This document shows positions 6,792 to 16,009 of a stretch of DNA of 64,000 nucleotides, in pieces. The position numbers and the translations under genes are program-made. Numbering within the stretch: the stretch's first letter is position 1; every line of letters starts with the position of its first letter. Source of the DNA: Streptomyces sp. NBC_01267 (GTDB lineage: Bacteria; Actinomycetota; Actinomycetes; Streptomycetales; Streptomycetaceae); the NCBI RefSeq assembly GCF_036241575.1, contig NZ_CP108455.1:4529501-4593500 (forward strand), written 5' to 3'. The notes under the pieces are model-generated. The model was not told the origin of the DNA, ran no database searches, and saw only the letters and a list, made by a program, of their open reading frames with translations.

Positions 6792-8308
6792 CCGGATTCC
6801 GTGGCTTCGACACCGCCGAGATCGGCGCACTCGCTTCCAGCCTGCGAAAGTTGGGCGGCGACGCAAGGGGGCTGCACCGGGACCTGGCTCTCGTCCTCAC
6901 CGAGGCGTCCCAGCTCATGAACGGAAAGCCGGCCACGACCGACCCGCTCCTGGAGCCTCTTGTCGGCCAGGTCTTTGTCCTGCCTTCGTTCTTCGGCGGG
7001 CCCGCCCACATGCCCGGGGTGCTCGACGGCGAGCTCGGGGACATGGCCGGTTCGATGGATCGCCGCAGCAAGCAGCTCGAAGAATGCAAGGTCCTGATCG
7101 AGCACGGCTACTCGATCGACCCGGCCCTCCTCTTCGCGGACGAGGCCGCTGCCGACGAGCAGCACATCAACGACGCCCTGGAACAGATCAAGGAACTCGA
7201 CGGTAAGGACTTCGGCACCAACGGCAACCGTGACGACCTGAGGAAGGTCGAGAGGATGCTGGATGGAATGACCGCTGCCGAACTGGATGCCTTCTTCGAC
7301 CGTGTTCCCGAGGCAGACCTGAAGCGTTACAACGACCTGATCGGCAACACGAGTGACAGCGGCTGGAAATGGTGGGACGAGAACGGCCTGCCCGAGGGTG
7401 AGCGCCGCGATCACCTCAGCGGGATCCTCGCGAAACTCGGCCCCGAGCACTGGGCCAAGGCGCAGGCTGCCTTTCCGGGGACGCAACCGGGATTCGACAC
7501 CACGGACGCATACCTGGATGGCAAGAACTCGCAGTCCGGGGCGGATGCGAAGGGCATGCACTGGGGTATCCCGTCCGATCCCCTCTTCGCCCCGGGCTCC
7601 GACGGGCAGGACATCACGGCTGCGGACATCAACCAGGGGCGCTTCGGTGACTGCTGGTACATCGCGTCGCTCACTTCGACAGCACAGGTGAATCCCCAGT
7701 TCATCCGTGACGGGATCAAGCAGAATCCCAATGGCACCGTCAACGTTCGCATCTGGGACAAGGACGGCAACCAGCGGTGGGTCACCGTGACCCCGGACGT
7801 GCCGCTGGACAAGGACGGCAATCCGCTGTCTGCTCGTGCCAAGGGAGCCATGTGGCCTGCCTATTACGAGAAGGCGTTCGCTCTGGTCTACGGGGGCGAC
7901 AAGGGCGGTGCTCCGGACGACCATCTGGGCGACAAGCGCTACGACCGTACGGAGCACGGGACATACGGTGCGATCGAATGGGACTTCAACGAGAAAGCCC
8001 CTCCCTACGTCACCGGCCACAACTCCAAAGGAATTGACAACAGTGTCGACTCCGTGCAGAAAAGCTTCGAGTCCGGGCACCCGGTCATCGTCAGCACGGG
8101 CAGTGGCGACGATGTGAACAAGAAGGGCCAGCAGAACTGGGGAACGTCTTTCTCGACCCGCCACGTCTACTTTGTCAAGGGGTTCCAGAACGGCAACATC
8201 GTGCTTGGCAACCCGTGGGGCCCGCCTTACAAGGACATTGTGGCGAGCCCCGATCAGTACAAGGAGTTCTTCGGGAATCCGCAGGCTCTGGAGGTACCCA
8301 CGTCATGA
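6788..8308 (+). CDS. calpain-family (C2) cysteine protease, candidate type VII-exported effector
   Basis: 506 residues if started at TTG 6788, which overlaps the previous stop and gives the sequence MTGFRGFDTAEIGALASSL. The longer open frame to 6434 only overlaps the WXG-like gene out of frame. The C-terminal half is a calpain-type papain fold. The catalytic Cys is in GRFGDCWYIASL (Cys 289), the His in TRHVYFVKGF (His 459) and the Asn in LGNPWG (Asn 475), in the family order with the family's flanking residues. The first 230 or so residues are helical (LASSLRKLGGDARGLHRDL), resembling the N-terminal export arms of WXG/LXG-type substrates. No signal peptide or membrane segment is seen. Coupling to a WXG-like gene upstream and a lipoprotein gene downstream (ATGA overlap) suggests an exported protease with a dedicated partner. 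Target unknown. Confidence 0.88.
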   Translation: MTGFRGFDTAEIGALASSLRKLGGDARGLHRDLALVLTEASQLMNGKPATTDPLLEPLVGQVFVLPSFFGGPAHMPGVLDGELGDMAGSMDRRSKQLEECKVLIEHGYSIDPALLFADEAAADEQHINDALEQIKELDGKDFGTNGNRDDLRKVERMLDGMTAAELDAFFDRVPEADLKRYNDLIGNTSDSGWKWWDENGLPEGERRDHLSGILAKLGPEHWAKAQAAFPGTQPGFDTTDAYLDGKNSQSGADAKGMHWGIPSDPLFAPGSDGQDITAADINQGRFGDCWYIASLTSTAQVNPQFIRDGIKQNPNGTVNVRIWDKDGNQRWVTVTPDVPLDKDGNPLSARAKGAMWPAYYEKAFALVYGGDKGGAPDDHLGDKRYDRTEHGTYGAIEWDFNEKAPPYVTGHNSKGIDNSVDSVQKSFESGHPVIVSTGSGDDVNKKGQQNWGTSFSTRHVYFVKGFQNGNIVLGNPWGPPYKDIVASPDQYKEFFGNPQALEVPTS

Positions 8309-9063
8309 AGGCTGTCCGATTCGCCGCGGCCACCGGCTGTGTGCTTCTCGCGGTGGGCTGCGGCCCGTCCGGCAAGCAGGCGGCGTCCCCGTCGTCCTCC
8401 CGGACGTCCGCGACGCGCCCCGCGCCGGCCGTCGACAAGGGGCCGGTGTGTGCTGGTGACCGTGGGGCGAAGGGGATCCATGTGCTGCGTGGCGGTTCCG
8501 TCCAGCTGCCCGGTGGCGCCGGATCGGTCTCGTACCGGGAGGCGCGGTCGGACGGTTCGGCCCGTACCGCGGTCCTGACCAACGGGACGGGCCCCGGTGC
8601 GGCAGCGGCCGGGACCCGGGACTGGACCGTGAAGCCGGGCCAGGCCCTCACTGTCGGCCGGGCCTCGTTCACGGTCGCGCAGATCTGCACCTACCGCGTC
8701 GTCCTCACTCCGAAGGGTCAGAAGAACGTGACCTCGTCACCCCCACCCAGCTCCGAGGCCACTTGGCCGTCCCTGACCGACGGGCGCTTCCGTCTCAGGT
8801 GGCACATTCCGAACAATGAGTACAGCGGGCAGTACAGCGCGGTCGTGACGGAGATCAACCCCGGCCCGCGGGCGGACATCGGGATCGCGAGCCGGGACGG
8901 CGGGGACGCCTCCTACCCGGACGCCCGCGTGGGCGACACCCTCGAATTCGCCGGCCGGCTGTGGAAGGTGTCGGCCATCGAGGCCGGTGACGGGAGCCCG
9001 GCCGGGAGCAACCCGCACTCCGGGTACGTGGACCTCCAGCTGATCGGACCGGCCGGGGGCTGA
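8305..9063 (+). CDS. lipoprotein encoded with the calpain protease
   Basis: 252 residues. The ATG at 8305 overlaps the protease stop as ATGA. A lipoprotein signal peptide ends in the lipobox LAVGC (Cys about residue 19), followed by a Ser/Pro/Ala-rich tether. The mature part is beta-rich and appears duplicated: an early segment GDTLEFAG-like block near the C-terminus (ARVGDTLEFAGRLWKV) echoes VKPGQALTVGRASFTV in the middle. No enzyme motif is recognised. Because it is coupled to a protease gene and faces the outside of the membrane, it could be a self-protection protein or an export accessory; the sequence does not decide between these. Confidence 0.8.
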   Translation: MKAVRFAAATGCVLLAVGCGPSGKQAASPSSSRTSATRPAPAVDKGPVCAGDRGAKGIHVLRGGSVQLPGGAGSVSYREARSDGSARTAVLTNGTGPGAAAAGTRDWTVKPGQALTVGRASFTVAQICTYRVVLTPKGQKNVTSSPPPSSEATWPSLTDGRFRLRWHIPNNEYSGQYSAVVTEINPGPRADIGIASRDGGDASYPDARVGDTLEFAGRLWKVSAIEAGDGSPAGSNPHSGYVDLQLIGPAGG

Positions 9064-9088
9064 TCTGCCGCACCCGGCGGCCGGCCAT

Positions 9089-9124
9089 GAGGTCCCCCCC
9101 CAGTGGCCGGGAGGGGGGCACCTC
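9089..9124. terminator. hairpin between convergent genes
   Basis: GAGGTCCCCCCC and GGGGGGCACCTC pair around a short loop, between the lipoprotein stop (9063) and the FabG stop (9151). It could serve both transcripts. Pairing is imperfect in the C/G run. Confidence 0.6.
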
Positions 9125-9150
9125 GCGTCCCTCGGCGACCGGGCGCCGCC

Positions 9151-10503
9151 TCAGGCCCCCAACAGGCTCTGCCCGCAGACCCGTACGACCTGGCCGTTGA
9201 CGGCGCCCGACGCGGGGTGCGCGAACCAGGCCGTCGTCTCGGCCACATCGACCGGAAGGCCGCCCTGGCCCAGGGAGTTCAGCCGGCGGCCCGCCTCGCG
9301 GATGAAGAGCGGGAGGGTGGCCGTCATCTTCGTCTCGATGAAGCCGGGGGCCACGGCGTTGAGGGTGAGGCCCTGTTCCGCGAGCCGGGGCGCCAGTGAC
9401 CGGACCAGGCCGATGATCCCGGCCTTGCTCGCCGCGTAGTTGGTCTGGCCGGTGTTCCCGCCGATCCCGGCGATCGACGCCGTCGCCACGATCCGCCCGC
9501 CCGGCCGCAGCGTGCCGGACTTCAGTAGGGCGTCCGTCGTCCGCAGCACGCTGTCCAGGTTCACGTCGAGCACGCTCGACCACCGTTCGGCGGGCATGTT
9601 GGCAAGGCGGCGGTCGCGGGTGATGCCCGCGTTGTGGACCAGGATGTCCAGGCCGTCGGGGAGCGCGGCGGTGATCCGGTCGGCCGCGTCGGGGGCGGTG
9701 ATGTCCAGGGGCAGGGCCGTTCCGCCGAGCGAGTCGGCCGTACGGGTCAACTCGGCCCGTGACTCCGGGACATCGAGGCAGACGACCTTCGCCCCGTCCC
9801 GGGCCAGGGTCGCGGCCACCGAGGCGCCGATGCCGCGCGCCGAGCCGGTGACCAGCGCCGTACGCCCGGCGAGCGGCAGGTCCCCGTCGGCGGGCGTGAC
9901 CGGTCCGGTGTCCGCGACCGGTCCGGCGTCCGCGACCGGTCCGGCGTCCGCGGCGCCGCCGATCTCGATGACCTGGCCGCTGACGTACGCGGACCTCGGC
10001 GACAGCAGGAAGCGCAGGGTCGACTCGGCGGCCGTCGCGGACACGGTCCTGACCAGCTGTACGGTGCGGCCCTGTCCGATCTCCTTGCCCAGCGACCGTA
10101 CGAAGCCTTCGAGTGCCTGCTGCGCCGCGGCCTGGTGGTGGTCGGAGCCGGAGAGCGGCGCGCCCAGCACCACCACCCGGCCGCCCGGCGCGACCGACCG
10201 TACGACGGGATGCAGCGTGCCGTGCACCTCCGCGAGACCGGTCACCGTGGCGACCCCCGTTGCGTCCAGCACCACACCCACGGGGCGTTCGGCCTCCGCG
10301 CCGACCTCCAGGCCGGTGCGGGCGAGCACCTCGGCCAGCCCGGGGAGCGGGGTTCCGGGGGTGGTCAGATGCAGCAACGGCCCTTCGAGGGACGGACGTT
10401 CGGCGGACCACCTGCGCAGCACGGCCGGTTGCGGAAGGCCGAGCCTGCGTGTCAGGAATCGGCCGGGTGCTGTGCTGGAGAAGTGCAGATAGCGATCGGC
10501 CAT
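9151..10503 (-). CDS. fabG: high-molecular-weight 3-oxoacyl-ACP/CoA reductase (FabG4-like)
   Basis: 450 residues, close to the length of the mycobacterial FabG4 group and nearly twice that of normal FabG. The first 200 or so residues form a flavodoxin-like domain without catalytic motifs. A linker of repeated ADAGPV units follows, then a complete short-chain dehydrogenase. That domain has VTGSARGIGAS (cofactor loop, about residue 215), NAGITRDR, and the catalytic Ser...NYAASK (Ser-Tyr-Lys). It reduces 3-ketoacyl thioesters with NAD(P)H. The ATG at 10501-10503 diverges from the thiolase start, with the second operator-like site between them. It shares functional context with the MaoC and thiolase genes. 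Confidence 0.92.
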   Translation of the reverse strand: MADRYLHFSSTAPGRFLTRRLGLPQPAVLRRWSAERPSLEGPLLHLTTPGTPLPGLAEVLARTGLEVGAEAERPVGVVLDATGVATVTGLAEVHGTLHPVVRSVAPGGRVVVLGAPLSGSDHHQAAAQQALEGFVRSLGKEIGQGRTVQLVRTVSATAAESTLRFLLSPRSAYVSGQVIEIGGAADAGPVADAGPVADTGPVTPADGDLPLAGRTALVTGSARGIGASVAATLARDGAKVVCLDVPESRAELTRTADSLGGTALPLDITAPDAADRITAALPDGLDILVHNAGITRDRRLANMPAERWSSVLDVNLDSVLRTTDALLKSGTLRPGGRIVATASIAGIGGNTGQTNYAASKAGIIGLVRSLAPRLAEQGLTLNAVAPGFIETKMTATLPLFIREAGRRLNSLGQGGLPVDVAETTAWFAHPASGAVNGQVVRVCGQSLLGA

Positions 10504-10530
10504 TGTCCGGACTCCTTGCGTCGTCGTAGA

Positions 10531-10563
10531 TTTACTCCTGAGTAAGGTTACTCAAGGGTCAGG
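10531..10563. promoter_or_regulatory. operator-like site in the fabG/thiolase divergent promoter
   Basis: It contains the near-perfect palindrome TTACTCCTGAGTAA (10532-10545) followed by a further TTACTC half-site 16 bases after the first, then AAGGGTCAGG. It matches the site before the MaoC gene at 26 of 33 positions. It lies in the only 70 bases separating the two divergent start codons, so binding would affect both promoters. Confidence 0.65.
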
Positions 10564-10574
10564 AGTTGGTCGAG

Positions 10575-11999
10575 ATGAAGCCCCTCAAGGTCGCCGTGAT
10601 CGGAGGCAGCCGCATCCCCTTCGCGCGCGCCGACGGCCCATACGCGACCGCGTCCAACCAGGACATGCTGGCGGCCGCGCTGGACGGTCTGGTCGAGCGG
10701 TTCGGCCTGGAGGGCGAGCGGGTCGGCGAGTTCGTGGCGGGCGCGGTGCTCAAGCACAGCCGCGACTTCAACCTGGCCCGCGAGACGGTGCTCGGCTCAC
10801 GGCTCGACCCGCGCACCCCGGCGTACGACATCCAACAGGCCTGCGGCACCGGCCTGCAGGCTGTCATCGCCGCTGCCAACAAGATCGCGCTCGGCGCCGT
10901 CGACTGTGCGATAGCCGGTGGGGCGGACACGGCGAGCGACGCGCCCCTCGGGGTCAACGACCAGCTCAGGAAGATCCTGCTGGAGGCGCGGCGGGCGAAG
11001 TCGGCCGGCGCGCGGCTCAAGGCGCTCGCACGGGTGCGCCCCCGGCACCTCGTCCCGGACATCCCGCGCAACTCCGAACCCCGCACCGGGCTCTCGATGG
11101 GTGAGCACGCGGCGCTCACCGCCCGAGCCTGGGGCGTCAGTCGCGAGGACCAGGACGTGCTGGCGGCGGCCAGCCACCAGCGGCTCGCCGCCGCCTACGA
11201 ACGCGGCTTCCTCCAGGACCTGGTGGTGCCCTTCCGGGGGCTGGCACGCGACCAGAATCTGCGTCCGGGCTCCACCGTCGGCGAACTCGCCACGCTGAAG
11301 CCGGTGTTCGGCACCGGGGAGCCGGGCGCCACGATGACGGCGGGCAACTCGACCCCGCTCACGGACGGCGCGGCGACCGTGCTGCTCGCGAGCGAGGAGT
11401 GGGCGCGGGAGCGCGGGCTGGTGCCGCTGGCGTATCTGACGCTGTACGAGACCGCGGCGGTCGATTTCACCGGAGTGGGAGCCGGAGTGGGAGCCGGAGC
11501 CGGAGTGGGAGCGGAAGCGAGAGCGGGAGCGGGAGCGGGAGCGGGAGCGGGAGCGGGAGCGGGAGCGGGAGCCGGAGTGGGAGCCGAGGCCGGATCCGTA
11601 ACTGGCTCTCGGCCAGGTTCCGGGTCCGCAGCCGACGCCGACCGGAACCGGACGGACGGCCTGCTGATGGCCCCCGCCCACGCCGTCCCGCGCATGCTGG
11701 AACGTTCCGGGCTGACCATCGCCGACTTCGACCTCTTCGAGGTCCACGAGGCCTTCGCCTCCCAGGTGCTGGCCACGCTGGCCGCCTGGGAGGAGCAGGG
11801 ACTGGCCCCGGTCGACCGCGCGAAGCTCAACGTCGCGGGCTCCTCGCTCGCCACCGGGCATCCCTTCGCGGCGACCGGCGCCCGTATCGTCGCGACACTC
11901 GCCAAGCTGCTCTCGGAGCGGGACGCTCCGGGGCGGGGGCTGATCTCCATCTGCGCGGCGGGCGGACAGGGCGTCACCGCGGTGCTGGAAAGGCCCTGA
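10575..11999 (+). CDS. acetyl-CoA acetyltransferase / thiolase (FadA2-like) with a Gly-Ala repeat insert
   Basis: 474 residues if started at ATG 10575, 9 bases after AGGAG; an in-frame TTG at 10566 abuts that site and is less likely. The nucleophile Cys is in QQACGTGLQAV (about residue 90). The His is in ATGHPFAATGAR and the second Cys in SICAAGGQGV near the C-terminus, so the thiolase triad is complete. The enzyme forms or cleaves 3-ketoacyl-CoA. It resembles mycobacterial FadA2, also beside fabG4. Around residues 300-350 there is an insert of Gly-Ala and Gly-Val repeats produced by a GGGAGC microsatellite, absent from typical thiolases (about 400-430 residues). The insert lies between the loop domain and the C-terminal His/Cys motifs and leaves both intact. 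Confidence 0.92.
   Translation: MKPLKVAVIGGSRIPFARADGPYATASNQDMLAAALDGLVERFGLEGERVGEFVAGAVLKHSRDFNLARETVLGSRLDPRTPAYDIQQACGTGLQAVIAAANKIALGAVDCAIAGGADTASDAPLGVNDQLRKILLEARRAKSAGARLKALARVRPRHLVPDIPRNSEPRTGLSMGEHAALTARAWGVSREDQDVLAAASHQRLAAAYERGFLQDLVVPFRGLARDQNLRPGSTVGELATLKPVFGTGEPGATMTAGNSTPLTDGAATVLLASEEWARERGLVPLAYLTLYETAAVDFTGVGAGVGAGAGVGAEARAGAGAGAGAGAGAGAGAGVGAEAGSVTGSRPGSGSAADADRNRTDGLLMAPAHAVPRMLERSGLTIADFDLFEVHEAFASQVLATLAAWEEQGLAPVDRAKLNVAGSSLATGHPFAATGARIVATLAKLLSERDAPGRGLISICAAGGQGVTAVLERP
11525..11572 (+). repeat. (GGGAGC)8 microsatellite inside the thiolase gene
   Basis: Eight perfect tandem copies of the hexamer, flanked on both sides by degenerate copies (about 11474-11590). 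As hexamers keep the frame, copy-number change would only lengthen or shorten a Gly-Ala tract. Confidence 0.95.
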
Positions 12000-12129
12000 C
12001 GCCCGGCCCCTCCGGTATCTCGGCCCCTCCACCACTCCGCCCGCGCCGTCCCTTCCTCCGCACACCGTTCCTCCGCACCGTTCTCCGCCCGCCCCGGCAC
12101 CCGACGTACCACGACATGAGGAGCCGCAC

Positions 12130-14031
12130 GTGCCTGTGACCGTGTCCGTACAGCAGTGGGAACCGCACAAGCGACGCGTGGACGGGAGGGTGCGGGAAGT
12201 CTCCGTACCGCCGCTCGTCCACCCCGTCGAGCAGGGTTCGCTCGCGGACATCCCCTTCGACAACGCGCACCAGGCGCCCGAAGAGGCTGTCCTCAGCAGG
12301 AAGCAGCCGGACGGCAGTTGGGCCGATGTCTCGGCCCTGGACTTCGCCTACGAGGTGCAGGCCGTGGCGAAGGGCCTGATCGCCGAGGGGCTGCGGGCCG
12401 GGGACCGGATCGCGATCATGGCCCGGACCACCTACGAGTGGACGCTCCTCGACTTCGCGGCCTGGGCCGCCGGCCTGGTCACCGTCCCCGTCTACCCGAC
12501 GTCGTCCGCCTTCCAGGCCCGCTGGATACTCCAGGACTCGGGCGCGGTCGCCTGCGCCGTGGAGGACAAGGAGCAGGCCAGGCTGATCAGTGCCGAGCGC
12601 CGCCAACTGCCGGGCCTGGTACACCTGTGGGAGTTCGACACGGGCGCGGTGGCACTGCTGAAGCGGGCGGGCCGGGACATACCCGACCAGGCCGTCGCCG
12701 ACCGTCGGGCCACCCGCTCGCCGTCCTCGGTCGCCACACTGATCTACACCTCGGGCACCACGGGCCGTCCCAAGGGCTGCGTCCTCACGCACGGGAACTT
12801 CTTCGCCGAGGTGGACAACGCGATCGAACTGCTGCACCCGGTCTTCAAGTCCGTGAGCACGGACCCGGCGTCGACGCTGCTCTTCCTGCCGCTGTCGCAC
12901 GTCTTCGGCCGGATGGTGGCGATCGGCTGCATGCGGGCGCGGGTCCGCCTCGGCCACGCCCCCAGCATCCGTACGGAGGACCTCCTCACCGACCTGGCGG
13001 GCTTCCGGCCGACGTTCCTGCTGGCGATCCCGTACGTCCTGGAGAAGGTCTACAACACGGGCCGGGCCACCGCCGAGCAGATGGGCCGGGCCTCGTCCTT
13101 CGACCGCGCGGCGCGGATCGCCCAGCGGTACGGGGAAGCGCTGGAGGCCGTCGAACACGGCACCGGATCCGGCCCCGGCCTCGGCCTGCGGATGGCGCAC
13201 GCCGTGTACGACCCGCTGGTCTACCGGCGGATCCGGGCGGCACTCGGCGGCAGGGTGAAGTACGCGATCTGCGGCGGCTCCCCGCTCGGCCACCGACTCG
13301 CCGCGTTCTACGCGGGCGCGGGCATCGAGATCTTCGAGGGGTACGGCCTGACGGAGACGACAGCCGCCGCGACGGTCACACCCCCGCTGAGGCCCCGCCT
13401 GGGAACGGTCGGCTGGCCGCTGCCGGGCACGGCGGTACGGATCGCGGACGACGGCGAAGTGCTGCTCAGCGGCGGCCAGGTCTTCAGCGGCTACTGGAAC
13501 GCGGAGCAGCAGAGGGCGGGGAACGGGAACGGGCCGGGGGTCGCGCGGGGCCAGTGGTTCGCGACGGGCGACGTGGGCGCGCTCGACGAGGACGGCTACC
13601 TCACGATCACCGGCCGCAAGAAGGACATCATCATCACGTCGGGCGGCAAGAACGTGGCCCCGGCGCCGTTGGAGGACTGGCTGCGGGCGCATCCGCTGGT
13701 GGGTCAGTGCATGGTCGTGGGCGACAACCGGCCGTACGTGACCGCGCTGATCACCCTGGAGCCGGACGGGCTCGCCCACTGGCGCCGGATGCGGAAGAAG
13801 ACCGAACTGCCGATACGGGAACTCGTCCAGGACGAGGAACTGCGGGACACGTTGCAGCGGGCGGTGGACGAGGCGAACCGGCTGGTGTCCCGGGCCGAGT
13901 CCATCCGGCGGTTCGCCGTCCTGCCGGTGGACTTCACGGAGGAGAACGGCCATCTGACGCCTTCGCTCAAGGTGAAACGGGCGGCGATAGCGAAGGATTT
14001 CGAGCGGGAGATCGAAGGGCTCTACAGCTGA
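12130..14031 (+). CDS. long-chain fatty acid-CoA ligase (AMP-forming)
   Basis: 633 residues of the ANL adenylating superfamily. Start is GTG 12130 with GAGGAG upstream. The ATP loop YTSGTTGRPKG is at about residue 206, the linker motif GYGLTET at about 403, TGD at about 478, and the A8/hinge region is TGRKKDIIITSGGKN. A complete C-terminal lid is present. Length and the EGYGLTET motif fit bacterial FadD15-type long-chain ligases rather than short acetyl-CoA synthetases. It activates fatty acids to acyl-CoA. It follows the thiolase in the same direction 130 bases later and probably feeds the same pathway; it is ended by the hairpin at 14250-14279. Confidence 0.92.
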   Translation: MPVTVSVQQWEPHKRRVDGRVREVSVPPLVHPVEQGSLADIPFDNAHQAPEEAVLSRKQPDGSWADVSALDFAYEVQAVAKGLIAEGLRAGDRIAIMARTTYEWTLLDFAAWAAGLVTVPVYPTSSAFQARWILQDSGAVACAVEDKEQARLISAERRQLPGLVHLWEFDTGAVALLKRAGRDIPDQAVADRRATRSPSSVATLIYTSGTTGRPKGCVLTHGNFFAEVDNAIELLHPVFKSVSTDPASTLLFLPLSHVFGRMVAIGCMRARVRLGHAPSIRTEDLLTDLAGFRPTFLLAIPYVLEKVYNTGRATAEQMGRASSFDRAARIAQRYGEALEAVEHGTGSGPGLGLRMAHAVYDPLVYRRIRAALGGRVKYAICGGSPLGHRLAAFYAGAGIEIFEGYGLTETTAAATVTPPLRPRLGTVGWPLPGTAVRIADDGEVLLSGGQVFSGYWNAEQQRAGNGNGPGVARGQWFATGDVGALDEDGYLTITGRKKDIIITSGGKNVAPAPLEDWLRAHPLVGQCMVVGDNRPYVTALITLEPDGLAHWRRMRKKTELPIRELVQDEELRDTLQRAVDEANRLVSRAESIRRFAVLPVDFTEENGHLTPSLKVKRAAIAKDFEREIEGLYS

Positions 14032-14050
14032 GAAGGCGAAAGGCCGGATC

Positions 14051-14162
14051 CCGAACCAGTAGGCCCGAACAAGCAAGACTGAACAAGCAGGCCCGAACAA
14101 GCAGGCCCGAACAAGCAGGCCCGAACCAGCAAGACCGAACCAGCAAGACCGAACCAGCAGGA
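14051..14162. repeat. eight 14-bp tandem repeats after the acyl-CoA ligase
   Basis: The unit is CCGAACAAGCAGGC with variants (CCGAACCAGCAAGA, CCGAACCAGTAGGC); eight contiguous units occupy 14051-14162 and decayed copies continue to about 14250. The period is not a multiple of three, so it is not a coding repeat. There are no unique spacers, so it is not a CRISPR array. Confidence 0.9.
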
Positions 14163-14249
14163 CCGGCCCGGAAAGGCAGGCGGGCGGAAAGCAGGCCGGA
14201 CAAGCCAGGTTCGGAAAGGCAGGCCGGAGAAGGCAGGCCCGGAAAGGCA

Positions 14250-14279
14250 GGAGCCCCGTTCCTTGTGGAACGGGGCTCC
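14250..14279. terminator. 13-bp hairpin between ligase and cold-shock genes
   Basis: GGAGCCCCGTTCC (14250-14262) pairs exactly with 14267-14279 around TTGT and is followed by TTGGGT. It lies between two convergent genes and can end both. Confidence 0.85.
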
Positions 14280-14321
14280 TTGGGTGGTGCTATCCCGACC
14301 GCGATCGATCGGCCCGGGCAA

Positions 14322-14525
14322 CTAGGCCGGGATGACGTTCTCCGCCTGCGGACCCTTGGGGCCCTGCGTGACGTCGAAGGTCACTTGCTGGTTCTCCTCG
14401 AGCGAGCGGAAACCAGACGCGTTGATCGCGGAATAGTGGACGAAGACATCCGGGCCGCCGCCGTCCTGGGCGATGAAGCCGAAGCCCTTTTCAGCGTTGA
14501 ACCACTTGACGGTTCCGGTAGCCAT
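14322..14525 (-). CDS. cold-shock domain protein (CspA family)
   Basis: 67 residues, the usual family length. Both nucleic-acid binding motifs are present: KGFGFIAQ (RNP1) and VFVHYSAI (RNP2). It starts [10 protein letters not shown] at ATG 14523-14525 with AAGGAGG 6 bases upstream; an upstream in-frame TTG is ignored. A single-stranded RNA/DNA binding chaperone of the cytoplasm. The transcript leader extends into the 240-base gap up to mqnA. Confidence 0.95.
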   Translation of the reverse strand: MATGTVKWFNAEKGFGFIAQDGGGPDVFVHYSAINASGFRSLEENQQVTFDVTQGPKGPQAENVIPA

Positions 14526-14776
14526 AAGCCCTCCTTGGGCCAAAGGGTTGCCCTGCTCCAGAACCTGCTAAGAAGTCTGAAAACTACAAAAGCCTGCGGG
14601 TTACATGCTCCGCAGGCTCTGTACTGCAAGGGAAACCAAACTGCAACTTGCGATCGAGCCTAGCATGCGCCCACGCGCCCGCGATAGAGGCGAAGATCAC
14701 TTCACCCGGACGTTTGGAAGCGGCGCGTCAGGCTGACGGACCACCCTGCGTACTGCACCGTACAACGCGGGTCTAG

Positions 14777-15703
<927 letters not shown>

Positions 15704-16009
15704 GGCCGGTTGGGTGCGCGCGCCCACCGCTTCGACTGGTCGGGCTGCGGAAGCGCGGCGCTCCGCGCGGGGCGGCAGGGGGAGGGCGCATGCGGCCGTC
15801 ATCGGCAGTCGGCAGGGGCAACTCGCCCAGGACGACGGGGCGTCGGCGGGTCGGCTGACGGCGGTGTTCAGCGCGGGCGTTCCCGGCGACGACGTACTCC
15901 GTCTCCGTGCGACGGTCACCGAGGGCCGGGCGGAGTGCCGGGACCGGTTCTCTACTGTGTCCGGGAGGACACGCACGTAACAGCAGACATCAGTGGGGGA
16001 ATACCTGTT
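15704..16009. other. intergenic leader of the kinase gene
   Basis: About 306 bases between mqnA and the kinase start. Frames run through it (an 88-codon plus-strand frame at 15714-15980 and an N-terminal extension of the kinase frame) but show no recognised protein and no ribosome site. The final 60 bases are less GC-rich and include TGTGTCCGGGAGGAC, a plausible promoter area. Confidence 0.4.

Noticed and set aside
5247..14031. Polyketide or secondary-metabolite cluster suggested by FabG, MaoC, thiolase and acyl ligase
   Set aside because: There is no ketosynthase with ACP, no carrier protein and no tailoring genes; the set matches the fatty acid module known from mycobacteria (htdX/fabG4/fadA2).
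14051..14162. Repeat array considered as a CRISPR
   Set aside because: Units are 14 bases and contiguous with no spacers, and no Cas genes are present.
12156..14663. An 835-codon plus-strand frame over the acyl-CoA ligase
   Set aside because: It is an out-of-frame shadow of the ligase, which has all adenylation motifs; the shadow runs through the terminator and antisense to the cold-shock gene.
15710..16009. N-terminal extension of the kinase upstream of 16010
   Set aside because: The kinase glycine loop begins about 17 residues after ATG 16010, which has a good ribosome site; the extension is Arg/Gly-rich with no domain.
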